A program made the position numbers and the translations under genes. The notes under the pieces are model-generated. The model saw only the letters and a list, made by a program, of their open reading frames with translations, was not told the origin of the DNA and searched no databases. This document shows, piece after piece, positions 53,048-64,000 of a stretch of DNA of 64,000 nucleotides (within the stretch, counting starts at the first letter, position 1; each line of letters begins with the position of its first letter). Origin of the DNA: Boletus sp. NGJ (taxonomy: Eukaryota; Basidiomycota; Agaricomycetes; Boletales; Boletaceae); the NCBI GenBank assembly GCA_019096195.1, contig JAGTXK010000119.1, positions 372,001 through 436,000 on the forward strand, given 5' to 3'.

Positions 53048-54000
53048 CCTTTCCTACAATTCATGAATTCCACTAGGGGGATTTTCATGCTGTGCAAGCC
53101 TTCTTTTGAGACAGCCCCAGAAATGTTCAATAGAGTTTAGATCAGGGGACTATGCAGGCCACACCATAGTAGTGAATTCTTGCTCCTCCAGCCAATTCTT
53201 GACCAGCCTGCAGGTATGCTTGGGGTCATTGTCCTGCTGAAAGATGATGTTAGAAGGATTGAGACTATAATACTCCAGGGTTTGTTGTAGTTCATCCTTC
53301 AAAAGTTGAAGGTAAAGGTCTCCATCCATCCTACCATCAATCTTAGTAGCAAAACCAACTCCCTCCCAAGTCATACAACCCCATATCATGAGAGAACCTC
53401 CTCCAAACTTCAGGGTTCCTTGCACCAGCCTATCACTAAGGTCCTCACCTGCCCTTTTCCATGCCCATTTGTGTCCATCTGACCCTAGGCAATTGATTTT
53501 GATCTCATCAAACCATACTACCTTCTTTCAATCCTCTATACATAGTCCAGTCCTTATGAGCATGGGCAAAATCCAAATGAGCTTTGTGATGCCTAGCAGA
53601 GAGAATAGGACATTTGGACTTGACTATAGCTTTCATACCAGCTTTTTTCAAGTGAAGGCAGACTGTACTGGCAGAGAGTGGTTGGTTGATGATGTTGGTA
53701 AGTGATCTGGTCACTTGGACAGCATTTTTAGCCTTTCCAGAAGTGATAAGATGTTGAGCATGACAAATATTGGCAGGGGAAAGCTTGGAGGAATGACCTC
53801 CAACAGCTTTAAAAAGCCCAGAATGCTCTTTGGAACAAAGTTTGAATATGGCAGAAGGGCTGATACCAGTTTGCTTGGCAATGGCTTCACCAGAATGGCC
53901 AGAATTACAGCCGTTTGCAATAATAATGGCACTCATGCGGGAAATTTTTTGTCAATTACAGATATGTAGAAGTGTGTAGACTACAACTTGGACTTCGACC

Positions 54001-55112
54001 ATGGTGTATCGAGAGGTCTCCTGTGATGTCAAACTGGCAGCAATCCACCTCTATGAACGTGATCTCCTTCCCCTCCCTGATATTCTCAGTATATGCAACT
54101 TCTCAAAGTGTACCTTGTATTGCATCTTGAAGCTATGGAATGAGACTGGCGATGTAGTAAAACCACAGGACAACAACCTTCAAGGACGTCCATGTCTTCT
54201 TGACCATGAAGACATCAACTATCTCATCCAGCTTGTCCACCAAAAGCCCGACTACTTTCTTGATGAACTCCTCCAACTTCTCTGCACAAATCAATTCATA
54301 TCTGTCCACTACAGAGTCATTCAAAATGAACTCGAGCGTGCGGGTATGAGTTGAAAGAAGCTTTGGCAGATTGCAACAGAAAGGAATGATAATCTACGAG
54401 CTGCTTTCATTGCTAGGATGGCACAGTAAGTCATCCATCTTCATTCATGTTCTACTATTCATTTGGATGGGCCAGATATGATCCTGCACATCTTGGCTTC
54501 ATAGACGAGGTTTCTAAAGATGAGCGAACCCTCTTCCGACGCTATGGATGCTCAAAGTGCAGGAAATATGCTGATAAGAAGCAAGTTTTCTTCCATGGGC
54601 GACGAACCTCTACATGTGCACTCCTCACACTTGAAGGAATCATTGCAGGGACTGTTGTTGAGGGCTCAATGACACACGAGAAGTTTATGGAGTGGTTGGA
54701 GCATGATGTGGTACATTTCTTTTAAAGCTGGTGATGCTAGCTGACAGATTGCTTAGCTTCCAAAGTGTGAAGCATATCCAGGGCTGCTCAGTGTTCTCGT
54801 CATGGACAATGCCAGAATCCACCATGGAGACGATGTTATTCAGCTGGCTGACCGCTTTGGTATGTCATGCTACATATCATTCATTTTGCTCGTTGTATTC
54901 TAGGTGTTCATATCGAATATCTCCCCCCTTACTCTCTGGACCTCAATCCAATTGAGGAAGCATTTTCAAAAATCAAATACTGGCTCCGCCGTGAAAATGA
55001 GTACTATAGAGCAGCAACTGATGACGGAATCATATTTGATATGTTAGAAGTGCTTGAAATCATCACGCCAGATGATGCACATGGGTATTTCATTCATGCA
55101 GGCTACTTTTAG
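54001..55112 (+). pseudogene. Tc1/IS630-type transposase (element C), nearly intact
   Basis: DDE_3-type transposase with an N-terminal helix-turn-helix region (DVKLAAIHLYERDLLPLP) and catalytic residues in GFIDEVSKDERT (Asp), SVLVMDNARIHHGDD (Asp) and PPYSLDLNPIEEAFSKIK (Glu), ending DDAHGYFIHAGYF. Three introns are inferred: after ARMAQ (GTAAGT..GGCCAG), after HDV (GTACAT..GCTTAG) and after ADRFG (GTATGT..TTCTAG). Only one defect was noticed, a TGA after AGMS at 54352 where the family has a basic or polar residue, consistent with CGA to TGA. All three catalytic acids are present. Terminal repeats were not identified. It begins where Tc1 element B ends. Confidence 0.75.
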
Positions 55113-55201
55113 CATTGGTGCACTGTATAATTGTACAAATGGTTGCAAGAATGACATAGTGTACATGGAATAATAAGGTCTTGAGTGCTTCAAGCAGAAG
55201 A

Positions 55202-56690
55202 CTACTGTTCGACAGCATCACGAAGATCAGCAACTTCACTATGCTCAAAGCCCATCTCCTTCAAATCACTGATCTTCACAAAACGGAGGCCACGTGCCTT
55301 TCGAAATGAATTTCTTTGAAGCTTTTCGAGTACATTGTCAGAGAGGTCGTAACGTGCACAAAAGCTCTTGATGGACATGTCGTCACCGGGGTTGCAATTT
55401 AGTGGAAGGAGAGTCTCAGTCATTGAATCCACTGGAGTAGAGCCGGAGTTTTGATAGTTTATCGCTTGAGAAAGTCCAAGAAGATCGTGTCCAAGTAAGA
55501 GATTGATAACCAGAGCCAAAGCCTAAGGGGAAGCCTGAGCAGTAGCAGAATTCTTGGACTCGAGAACATTCAAATGGTGTTTGAATACAGGACTAAGCTT
55601 GTCCTTTGTGATATTACCATCCTGGTTGACAGCATCGAACAGTCGATGGTGGGGTGGCTTTTCAACTGTTGCATGTTCAGAACCCTTCATCTGTACAATG
55701 TATATTAGTGTCAAAAAGACTTTGAAATGAACCTACCATTGCAGCTGCCCAACAGTTGAGAAGTTTGTGACTGAGTGCAAGGTGTTCTCCTGTTTGTGTG
55801 ACATAACATTGTGTCAAGGGACAGGCACTGTCAGGTTTTTTGCAGGTCCAGGTGTCATGTAACAGCTGAATGTTCTTGCTGATCTTGATATTGCCTGGAA
55901 GTTCAGCAGGATCTGATTGCCAATGATGAGTATATGCACATAAATAGAACCAAAATCAAGAATAGCTACACGTTTTTTTCCCTTATTTTTTTCCTTGCTA
56001 CCAGATGTATTCTCTTTCCCTTCAGTGGCGCTCTCAGGATCCTTGGTGTCACCCACTGTGTTGATTTTTCTCTGGTAGATATTGAGATTGACTGTTGGAG
56101 TTGAAGAGGATAGCTTGTCGATTTGAGAACTAAGCATCTTGAAGTTCTCCTTAGATGCCAATGGGAGTCCAGGCTTTGGAAGTATACGAGGGATGTAAAA
56201 GGATATGTCGTAGTCACCAAAATCGAGTTGCTTCAGTGTGAGCACTTGGTCAATCTTTACAAGGATTTGAGCCTTGATTGTGTCCCAGGGCTCGTCATCA
56301 TGCTGGAATTGGATTGAAGTGCTCTTTGGCTCACATTTATTAGCTGATTTCTTCATTTCTGATGTGGAAAACAAGTGGAGAACAAGCATGACAGCCTTGG
56401 TTGGCACCTTAGCTGGAGCTGGTTGTGCTAAAGTGTAACAGGGATCAGTTCACTGAGTTTGCTTGTGGGCCATTATTGGGCTTACCTGCACACTTTCTCT
56501 TCTTCCCATTGTCAGCAGGAATGGTTGGAGGGGGTGCTGAGTCACAATTGACTTCTTGCTCTATCACCAACTGTGACTGTGGGGACTGTTCCAAGTCAGC
56601 AAAGGCTCGAGCATGATCTTCCAGGTTGTGGGCCATGCGCTCATCTTCGGATGAGTCAAAGCTGTCATCCTCAATCTACAAGCCCAAGTG
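55202..56690 (-). pseudogene. mushroom-specific, transposon-associated gene (unknown role)
   Basis: Minus-strand multi-exon gene. One intron is 56428-56485 (GTAAGC..CTTTAG). An upstream exon begins near 56677 (EDDSFDSSEDERMAHNLEDH) and may have a further 5' exon. Landmarks: DEPWDTIKAQILVKIDQVL, DFGDYDISFYIPRILPKPG, a Cys-containing TWTCKKPDSACPLTQCYVT region, KPPHHRLFDAV, and a C-terminal SAM-like bundle (MSIKSFCARYDLSDNVLEKL, then ISDLKEMGFEHSEVADL). I recall this architecture as a multicopy Agaricomycete family with no known function. One in-frame TAG separates ATAQASP from ALALVINL, so it is likely a pseudogene. It lies between Tc1 element C and P450-D. Confidence 0.5.
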
Positions 56691-56890
56691 AAGGCTCAGG
56701 CTGTCTTGGGACATTGTGGAAGTATGGCGTTGAAAGAGTATCTTACTAGTATCTTATCATGTGATACAACTACTGGTAACCAATTCTGTAATTGACCATT
56801 TTTTCCCGTGCGAGTGCCATGCTTTATGCAAATGACTGTAAGTAAAGAGAGGATGGTGTTGTATTGAGTAAGAGAAAGGGATCTGACCAT

Positions 56891-57935
56891 GATAGTGGTT
56901 GAGAGTCAAGAAGTGTGGGAGCTATTTTAAACTCAGACATACTATTTATATTGTACAGTATCTTTGTTTGTATTAACAACAATGTCAATTATATGTATAC
57001 CCATATAGGATGGGCTTTGATAATTATAATCCCCCAATGGCTTGACACTGAAGATTATCGTCACTCAAAGAGGGACATAAATGCTAGTGACTAGTGACCA
57101 ACACTAAAAAGACATGTCCCAGACATCAGTGACACAGCCATTGATTCTCTACACATTAGTGTCTAGGACATTCTGTGATAGTGTTTTTACTTTTCACAGT
57201 GTTTGTGGCAGAAATACTAGCATCATACCCTAGCTATCATTTCTATTTTCATACTAGAAGTGCTATGTACGTACAAGTAGGAATTGGCACAGGTAAACCC
57301 ATGCATGCTCGTGTGATTGACAATATTACAAGCCAGAACAGGCATCTGTGACGCCCGCCATGCGAGGAGAGAGGTGAAGTGACCCGATGCAACAACTTGT
57401 GGCGCGGTGGGAACGGGTCATGACGGGTCAGCCGCCGACAGGCCCAGGTTCGCACCACATGACTTAGGATTCTCCCAAAACACACAGCCCTACAGGTATA
57501 TTACGTAACTAAATATTAGCACTTTTCTAATATTCACTCTAACTTGTCAGAGCTTGTCAGTCACACAAAGTGACTGAACGAATGCAGCGGTACCAGGACC
57601 CGGGACTCAGCACCGCAATCTCATTTTTATTACCAAAAATGGACGTTGTTCGAAAAAAAAAAGATCCTGACCCTACTGGACAACGGTATGTATCATACTT
57701 ACAGGACTTGAAGGATCAATTCAATTACATCAGAGACAAATTAACCCAACCCGAATGGGATCACTCATACTAGCTATTTAATGTATCATGTGGCCTTACG
57801 AGTCGCAGTGCGGCGGCCGGGAAAACACACGCTTACTACGGGACTTCGAAGAGAAGCTCTTGGGAACAGTTGTATCCTAATAACGAGAGAGAGAGATGCA
57901 TAACCTGATCAAACATCCCAGGATGACGACCGCAG
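56891..57935. other. AT-rich spacer at the end of the transposon block
   Basis: No recognised gene. A 67-codon plus-strand frame at 57570-57773 (KKKDPDPTGQRYVSYLQDLK) is of unknown nature. At about 57905-57935 the sequence becomes the 3' flank shared with P450-B. Confidence 0.4.
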
Positions 57936-60260
57936 TCACTCGAAACGCTTCACACGCAAGGGGACTGCAGTACCCTCCTCACCGGCCACTTTCGGCCTCC
58001 GTAAAACCCCCTCCACCATCTCGATTACCGTCCCTGGCCCACCGGGAAGTTCAAACACAAAGTTTTTCACCAGAATCGAAAGCACGATCTGTAAAAGGGA
58101 GGGGTCAACGGTTTTTTTTTTTTTTCCCGTCGAATCGGGGCACGCAAAACACTCCTCCATCCAAAGTTTTAGAGAGGGTATGCGTTACGAGGACATACCT
58201 TGAATTCGGCTATCGCAAATCCCTTCCCGAGGCATGTCCTTGGACCATCGATGAAGGTTAGCAGATGCCGGTGTCCCTGGACCTCTTTCGCCGCGGCCGG
58301 GATACCTTCTTCCCCGATCCATCGTTCGGGCTTGAACTCCTTGGCATCAGCACCCCACAGCGCCGTCGAGCGATTGATAGATGGTACTGAAACAGACAGG
58401 AACGTCCCCTTTGCAACCGAGATGTGGTCAACCAGCTTGCCAGATCGGGTGCGTACGGGTTTGTTCAAGGGGATAATGTCGTCCTCTGCAGCCTGTTTTC
58501 CAAACGGGTTAAAACATGGTATACACGAAGCTTTTTCCGCGTGTACTTGCCATGCGAACAAAATCCGGAAGAGGAGGATGCATACGAAGCGTTTCGTGCA
58601 CCACGGCATCGAGATAGGGCAGATTGTTGGCAAGTTGATCATAAGTTGGGTCCGCTCCGAATTTGAGAAGCTCCGCTCGCAGTTTCGTTTGAATATCTCC
58701 ATTTTTTGACAATTCGATCAATGCCCACTGGAACAGCCAAAGCCCTTGCACATTAGTGACATCTCATTTGTTTTCAGGCCTTTCATACCGTCAAACTGAC
58801 TATGGTGGTGACAATAAGTTGTGAGCTCAGATCAATTAGAGGATTGGTCGGCTTACTTGACGTAGTCTCATATCCAGCAAGGAGTAAAACTTTGGCCTAG
58901 GTGAGAGCGGTCATTGAGTTATCAATCGACATAGCATGCCAATCCTTACTTGTGACACCACCTCTTCACGCGTCAAATGGAGCTGGCTGCCTTGGTTTTC
59001 AGACCGAACTAGATGAACTCAGTTAAAATTCATCGAATATCGGAGGACACGTAAATATACTTAGAAGACCAATGATAGACTTTTCTTCCGTCTCTCCCAA
59101 GGTACCTGCCTCCTTTTCCTTCTTCGATCTCGTGAGCAACACGTTTGCAATATCCCCCATCGTGTCATTCAGCCTGTTGAAGAGCTTCGAGTGTGGCGTC
59201 GGGAGTCTCAACAACCATGGGAGCGCTTCAGCAAGCAAAACAATCAACACTCGGAGGCCCCCTCCCTTAGTGGTGCCAAAGGAGTCAAAGACTTCCGTCA
59301 CCGAGGCCGGTTTACCATCCAGTGAACCAAAATCATGAGAAAAACCGGCTATGCCGATCGTGTCGAGACTAGTCAAATCAGGTTAGATGCTGTTAAGGTC
59401 AAGCCAGAGGTGCCATCGCACGAGATACGATTCATCCTGCGCTCCAGGTTAGCGTAGTTCATGAAACATCCATCGATCACATACCAATTTTGTACTTCGA
59501 TTACGGTACTACTACCATCATCCGAGTCGATCAAAGAGTCCCAAACACTCTTAGCCTAAATTTATTAGTTGCAAAGTTCTCGACACTTGAAATCAGACAC
59601 AAACCTTGTAAGCCGAATCGTAAAAGACTGAAGCCAAATTGCGAATCGCAGCGTTACTGAAAGCCGGAGTCAGTGTTTTCCGTTGTCTGAATCGGGTTCT
59701 GTCAGCACGACGCCACACGAACAAAATACGATAAAAGTACTCACCTACGGTGGCTCTCTCCCTTTGCAGACAATATTCCCTTGCCAACCTATGCAACCCC
59801 GATGAGTGCACCTCACGGTCATCAAGTTCTTACTCGAATCTCTGCTTACGATGATCTCTGTCGCAAGCTTTCCGAAAGGTGTCAATATGTAGGTCCACGG
59901 CTCCCCTCCATAGAAATGCGCTGTTGCCTTTGGGTCGCAGAGGACAATCCTTCTTCCCCCTAGTGCCGAAGCGATCTCATAAACCCCTCCATATTCTTCC
60001 GCCCATTTCTCATACTGTGCCCCCTGATCGGGAGACGTGATAAGCGCCTTACCTACGCCCCACACGAAAGAGGGATTGGGTGGTCCAAGAAGAGCGGTGG
60101 TTTTCAATCGGCGACGGGTGACTTGAACGACTTGGAGAACAGCGTAAAATGCACCGAGTGCACAGGCGACGTCGATAAAACGTGGGCGGTACGCCGTAGC
60201 GACTCGGAGGTTGTCTGCGAGCAACGCCTGCAAAGATTCGAGCGAGATGCCGTCGATCAT
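57936..60260 (-). CDS. cytochrome P450 (copy D, inverted copy of B)
   Basis: Near-copy of P450-B in opposite orientation. It starts MIDGISLESLQALLADNL, with anchor FIDVACALGAFYAVLQVV and hinge RRRLKTTALLGPP. It keeps GESHRR-QRKTLTPAF across an intron, HETLRMHPPL (ExxR), FKPERW and the heme loop FIDGPRTCLGKGFA, and ends VPLRVKRFE. The GC..AG intron of copy B is conserved (58493-58550, donor GCAAGT). Here it contains an in-frame stop, which shows that it must be spliced. Similarity to B extends about 150 bp into the 5' flank and about 30 bp past the stop. No inactivating change noticed. Confidence 0.87.
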
Positions 60261-60833
60261 TGTCCAAGGATCAGTAGGATGAGGACACAACCCGAGGGAG
60301 ACGATACGACCAGCGTGGTGACGAGATTTGGCACGAATCGGAGGAGTATGAACTGTAGCAGGCTCTTCTAGCGTGGCGAAGGGCTCACAAGTATTTATAT
60401 ACTGGTGGCGAAGGGAGGACTCGGAAAGTACGTACGGAAGTGTGGTCTCGGCTGGGGTCAGATTGTTACCTCCCCTGCCGACGGATCAAGTCAGCATGGA
60501 CGACACTGGGTGCAGGCTTACAGTACGGTGGATTTGGAAATGGAATGGTCCGCCGGAGGAAATGGTGAGCCCACATTCAAGGAACACGCTTGGTCGCTAT
60601 GCGGAACCCGTGTGCAACCTGTCATAGCTGCCAAGGGTCATCGTGGTAATCGAGAGGCAGATAACGTCTAGGAGTGAGCTTGTAGCTGGCATGGGAATGT
60701 TGTCTCACTAAAATCATCTCACCGAAGTTGTTGTGACATGTCTCACCAGAATGTCTCACCGTCAGAACCCTCGGACATCTCCGTGAAACAGTAACAACTC
60801 ATCCTCGACTTTGAATTGTGTCAAAATGTACCG
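60261..60833. other. P450-D promoter side and spacer to P450-E
   Basis: The first ~130 bp match the 5' flank of P450-B. The rest holds no gene or repeat that I recognise. Confidence 0.5.
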
Positions 60834-63032
60834 TTACATCACTCTCCTCACCAGCAAAGGTACCCGAGACCCCACCTGACCTAAGATTTTTGGACGTGGT
60901 AAAATCCCGCCAGCAATACCCAACTTTGTTTGAGGTCCATCGCGGAACTCGAACCTAAAGTTGCGTATCAAGACAGAGAGGACGACCTGGGTGACAGGTC
61001 GATGTCAAATCGAGTCAAATACCGAAGGACGTATGTACCTTGAATTCGGCGACGGCGAATCCTTTCCCCAGGCACATCCTCGGTCCGTCTGCGAACGTCA
61101 ACAAGTGCTTGTGCCCTTGTATCTCCCGTGCTGGCACAGGTATGCCGTCTTCACGAATCCATCGTGATGGCTTGAACTGTTTGGCGTCAGATCCCCATAA
61201 TGCCTTGGAGCGGTTGAGAGACGCGATGGGCGTCGTAACGACTGTACCGCAGGGGAATTGAGAGGTGGGTGACAGGGTTTGACGAGAATGGCGTGAGGAC
61301 GGGACTACCTAGGGGGATTATGTCGTCCTCGGTGGCCTACTCAGAAGAATGAGGTGGGTCGTGTACTCGGTGAGAATCGGCAAGAACATACAACGCGTGA
61401 CGATTCTCCGAGTAGGACATGTAGGCGTAATGTTTCATGCACTATCGCATCGAGGTATGGAAGTCCATTTGTCAGTTGCTCCCATGTCGGATCTCCGTCT
61501 ACCTGACAGAGTTCCTCGCGTAGTTTGTTCTGAACGTCTTGATCTCTGCATAATTCGATGAGTGCCCACTGCAGACAAAAGCATTTGAATTCGAAGAAAA
61601 TAAGAGAGAAGGCCGCTGTATACGTACGGTCAGGCTGACTAAAAGCAGTGTCAAAGCAGAAACAGATGGACAAGGGTCAGAACTCACTTGATGTTGTGTC
61701 GTAGCCGGCGAAAAGGAGCACCCTCATCTACATTACGGATATTGACAATCTCCGTTGTTTTTATCCTTCACACTTACCTGCGCGACAACCTCCTCTGGTG
61801 TCATGTGAAGCCCCGAATCAGAACTCTCCGCCTTAACTAGTGCACTCGGTCATTTGAATCACGAAGCCATCATCCAAGACACGCACTCAACAAGCCGATA
61901 ATAGATTTGTCTTGCTCTCCCTCTGCTAGTCCCTCTTCCTTCTCCTTCTTTGTCCTCGCGAATAACTGGGCAGAAATTGCACCCATACTGTTGTTCAACA
62001 TCTTTGACATCTTCGTTCGAGGATTCGGCAATTTTAAGATCCCAGGAAACAGATGCGCAAAAACGAAAAGATAATCAAAGACGGGAGATGGCTGAGTGTT
62101 ACTCATTTCCTCGAAAGCGTTGGCGACGACGGACTTTTCCCCTTTAAGAGAGGCAAAATCGTGTGAGAACCCGGCGAGGCCGATCGTGTCGAGACTCCAA
62201 GTCGGTTTCAGACCTCAAATGTTGTGGTATCGACGATGGACGTACGAGATATGGCTCATCCTTATCATGTGTACGTTATCAAATGGAGTCTGCATCGAAG
62301 GTCATTAAATATCACGTACCATTCCTGAACTTCGACGGCTGCGCCATCGGGACTATCCTGAAGAAGGTCATCCCAGGCAAGCTTTGTCTGTGTTCATGCG
62401 TTTTCAAAGTCGTCGATGACGGATGTGACAAGAAGCCTACCTTATACGCAGAGTCATAGAAGATTGGCAATAGCTTCCGAATAGCTGCGACGCTGAACGC
62501 GGGGGTTAGAGACTTTCTCAGACTGGGCAAGCAGTCAACAATTGCACACGTTGAAATCACCGACAGAGCGCACAGACCGTTTGTGTACATCTCCGTGTGT
62601 CGTCAACAAGCTATCTCTCCCAACCTACCCGTAGTAATGGTAAAAAGAGAGCATGTCAGTGGCCATTTTCAGGAAACGTACCACCATATCAGTCACAAAT
62701 TTCCCGAGCGGTGTCAGGATGTATGTTGTGGTCTCCTTGGCGTAAAAGTGAGCAATTGCTTTCGGATCACACAATACGATGCGCGTCGTTCCTAGAACGG
62801 ATGGAACTTGGTATACGGCTCCGTATTCCTCAGCCCATGCTTCATAGATCTCTGGGCTGTCGGGGGTTGAGAGGAATTCAGGAAAGCCTAATACAAGATT
62901 TTTGGAAGGAGGTCCGTTGAGACGTGTGGTTCTGGCACGACGATGCGCGGTACGGGCGAGACGGATGAGCGTCCAGGTGAAGAGAGAGACTGCGACCACG
63001 TCAAAAACGCGGAAAGAGACACCAGCTCTCAT
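60834..63032 (-). CDS. cytochrome P450 (E, diverged member)
   Basis: Same P450 family but clearly more diverged than A-D. The N-terminal anchor is FDVVAVSLFTWTLIRLA, followed by an Arg-rich hinge and LNGPPSKNLVLGFPEF. Further landmarks are YEAWAEEYGAVYQVPSVLGT, LRKSLTPAFSVAAIRKL, HETLRLH (ExxR), FKPSRW, HKHLLTFADGPRMCLGKGFA (heme loop) and the end VPLLVRRVM. Introns sit at the positions used by A-D, but the intron after ESSRV uses a normal GT donor (GTATGT) where B and D use GC. It appears intact by eye. Its ATG lies at the anchor start. It is tandem with P450-D. Confidence 0.85.
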
Positions 63033-63411
63033 GGTTGGGTGTGTCAGACTCGGAAGGATACCGGCAATTCTGAGGTTGCAGCTGCTTAAATATGGACCTG
63101 GAACCTGTGCAAGGCGGTGGCCCTTGAGGAGGAACAGGCAAGCAACTTTGGCAATGACTGGATCAAAGTCCGGTGCGATTGTTCGGAAGACTGGGGACTA
63201 GCTACGAGTGTCTGATGGGTTATATAGTAGGGTACAACCTGTTGAGATAACAACCCGCTATCGTATGGAAGTGTCAAATAAAACATAGATATGTCCGTGT
63301 CAATTGTTACAATAATCTAGTCACGTTATTGTTCCGCGGCGGTTCTCAGTAACCTCAGACAAGCGATACCGGCCCATCCAAGGATCAAATGATTCGGTAG
63401 TCGTGGTGAAC
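63033..63411. other. divergent promoter region between P450-E and the TCF25-like gene
   Basis: 379 bp shared as upstream region by two divergently transcribed genes. AT-rich stretches occur (TTAAATAT near 63087 and TATATAG near 63221), but no clear regulatory site. Confidence 0.45.
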
Positions 63412-64000
63412 ATGGCACCAAGACTGAGCAAACGCCAACAACGAGAACAAGAAGAGCTCCTTGCGCTCGCCAGGGGCAAACTCTCCCATCCATCCCCAAG
63501 CACCGATCTACACGAATCCAGCGTGGAAGAAGAGTTAGTGGCACCTGCAAAGACTGGTTTCGCAGCGGTAAGTCTCACTCCGGAGACTGATGGGTAAGAG
63601 ATCGTGACGATGGACCTAGCTGTTCACGCCAGAGGACGAGCCGGAGGGTGCAGAGAGCGAGGATGAGGATACTACGAAACTTGTCAAGTCTCGCAAGGTA
63701 TGAAACCAAACCACTACGTGCATGAGGGATCTCATATCTCAGGCATGCAGGCGAAGAAAAGAAAGAAAAAAGTGGTTGCCCTTGCCCACGACGAGGAGGG
63801 TCCGACTGGAGTGAAACCCGCTACCCCGCCGCCTCAGGCATCCTCACGGATCAAACCTGTTTCGAAGAAGGCAAAAGCCAAAGACAAGAAGAAAGATGAG
63901 GCAAACGACTTGGACAAAGCTCTCGCGGAACTTTCGATCAAGTGCGTCGTATCAGTTTTGGTTTCTCCTTTGATTGTCTCATGTAACTCTCCAGGTATCC
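63412..64000 (+). CDS. TCF25/Rqc1-like protein, 5' part
   Basis: N-terminal part of a gene cut by the window end. Exons are 63412-63567 (ATG MAPRLSKRQQREQEELLALA), 63620-63697, 63751-63941 and on. Introns are GTAAGT..CCTAG, GTATGA..TGCAG and GTGCGT..TCCAG. The KRQQRE start, the GFAALF motif, acidic stretches (EPEGAESEDEDTT) and Lys-rich runs (AKKRKKKVV, KKAKAKDKKKDE) followed by LDKALAELSIK resemble the N-terminus of TCF25/Rqc1. That protein is a ribosome-quality-control subunit that works with the Ltn1 ubiquitin ligase on stalled 60S complexes. The diagnostic C-terminal domain is outside the window, so the name is tentative. Confidence 0.6.

Larger units (their letters stand above)
45482..53995 (-). 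mobile_element. Tc1-like element B, split by a gypsy insertion
   Basis: A Tc1-type (DD34E) transposase on the minus strand, with the N-terminal part at 53936-53048 and the C-terminal part at 45809-45690. Seen: HTH-like ISPSAIFKLCSKEHSG, first Asp in WFDEIK, LKFGGGSLMIWGCMTWEGVG, second Asp in FQQDNDPKHT, the Glu in SPDLNSIEHFWGCLKRR, and the end KCQKLIESMPRRVQAVLKAK then GGYTKY. A 4-nt insertion near 53535 and several stops (for example TAG between WPA and SPDLN) make it inactive. The left TIR region may be at about 45489 (TAGTAGTGTGCAAAGCGCAC). The right end seems to be lost where element C begins. Confidence 0.8.

Overview
The window looks like nuclear DNA of a mushroom-forming basidiomycete (Agaricomycetes). 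The genes carry many short introns (about 36-90 nt) with GT..AG or GC..AG ends and CTRAC-like branch points. The gene content fits as well: a DUF6593 protein, a TPR-CHAT protein, a cluster of ER-type P450s, a Zn2Cys6-like protein, and Tc1, hAT and Ty3/gypsy elements typical of that group. All gene models are hand-spliced from the sequence; no database search was possible, so family names rest on motif recognition.

Layout. 1-6.9 kb: sparse. It holds a DUF6593 gene, a tRNA-Val(AAC), an unknown minus-strand gene and a small spliced membrane protein. 6.9-11.0 kb: class II fructose-bisphosphate aldolase (12 exons, two of them 6 and 12 nt) and two unknown membrane proteins. 11.4-17.4 kb: a full-length ABCC/MRP-type ABC transporter with about 28 introns. 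17.7-21.2 kb: a 1145-aa TPR-CHAT protein whose N-terminal half is an exact 135-bp coding tandem array and whose C-terminal CHAT protease domain keeps His and Cys. 21.3-24.8 kb: a Zn2Cys6-like/coiled-coil gene flanked by two copies of a duplicated non-coding segment, then a membrane/coiled-coil gene.

26.0-63.0 kb: five cytochrome P450 genes of one family. P450-A (+), B (+), C (-, copy of A), D (-, copy of B) and E (-, more diverged) all appear to encode a full P450. C and D are separated by about 24 kb of nested transposons (34.4-57.9 kb). That block holds a Helitron-like ORF, a hAT element, three copies of a TA-flanked ~1-kb repeat, three Tc1/IS630-type elements, a solo gypsy LTR with its 5-bp target duplication, a gypsy chromovirus inserted inside one Tc1 element, and two decayed genes of transposon-associated families. 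The window ends in the 5' part of a TCF25/Rqc1-like gene.

By function, the host genes form no single pathway. The five P450s next to each other suggest an expanded oxidative (xenobiotic or secondary metabolism) locus without a visible backbone enzyme. The ABCC pump lies about 9 kb upstream of the first P450 and could act on conjugated products, but that link is inference. Many of the stops in the DNA transposons and accessory genes are C-to-T or G-to-A changes, and the LTR pair differs mainly at CpG, which points to methylation-driven decay.
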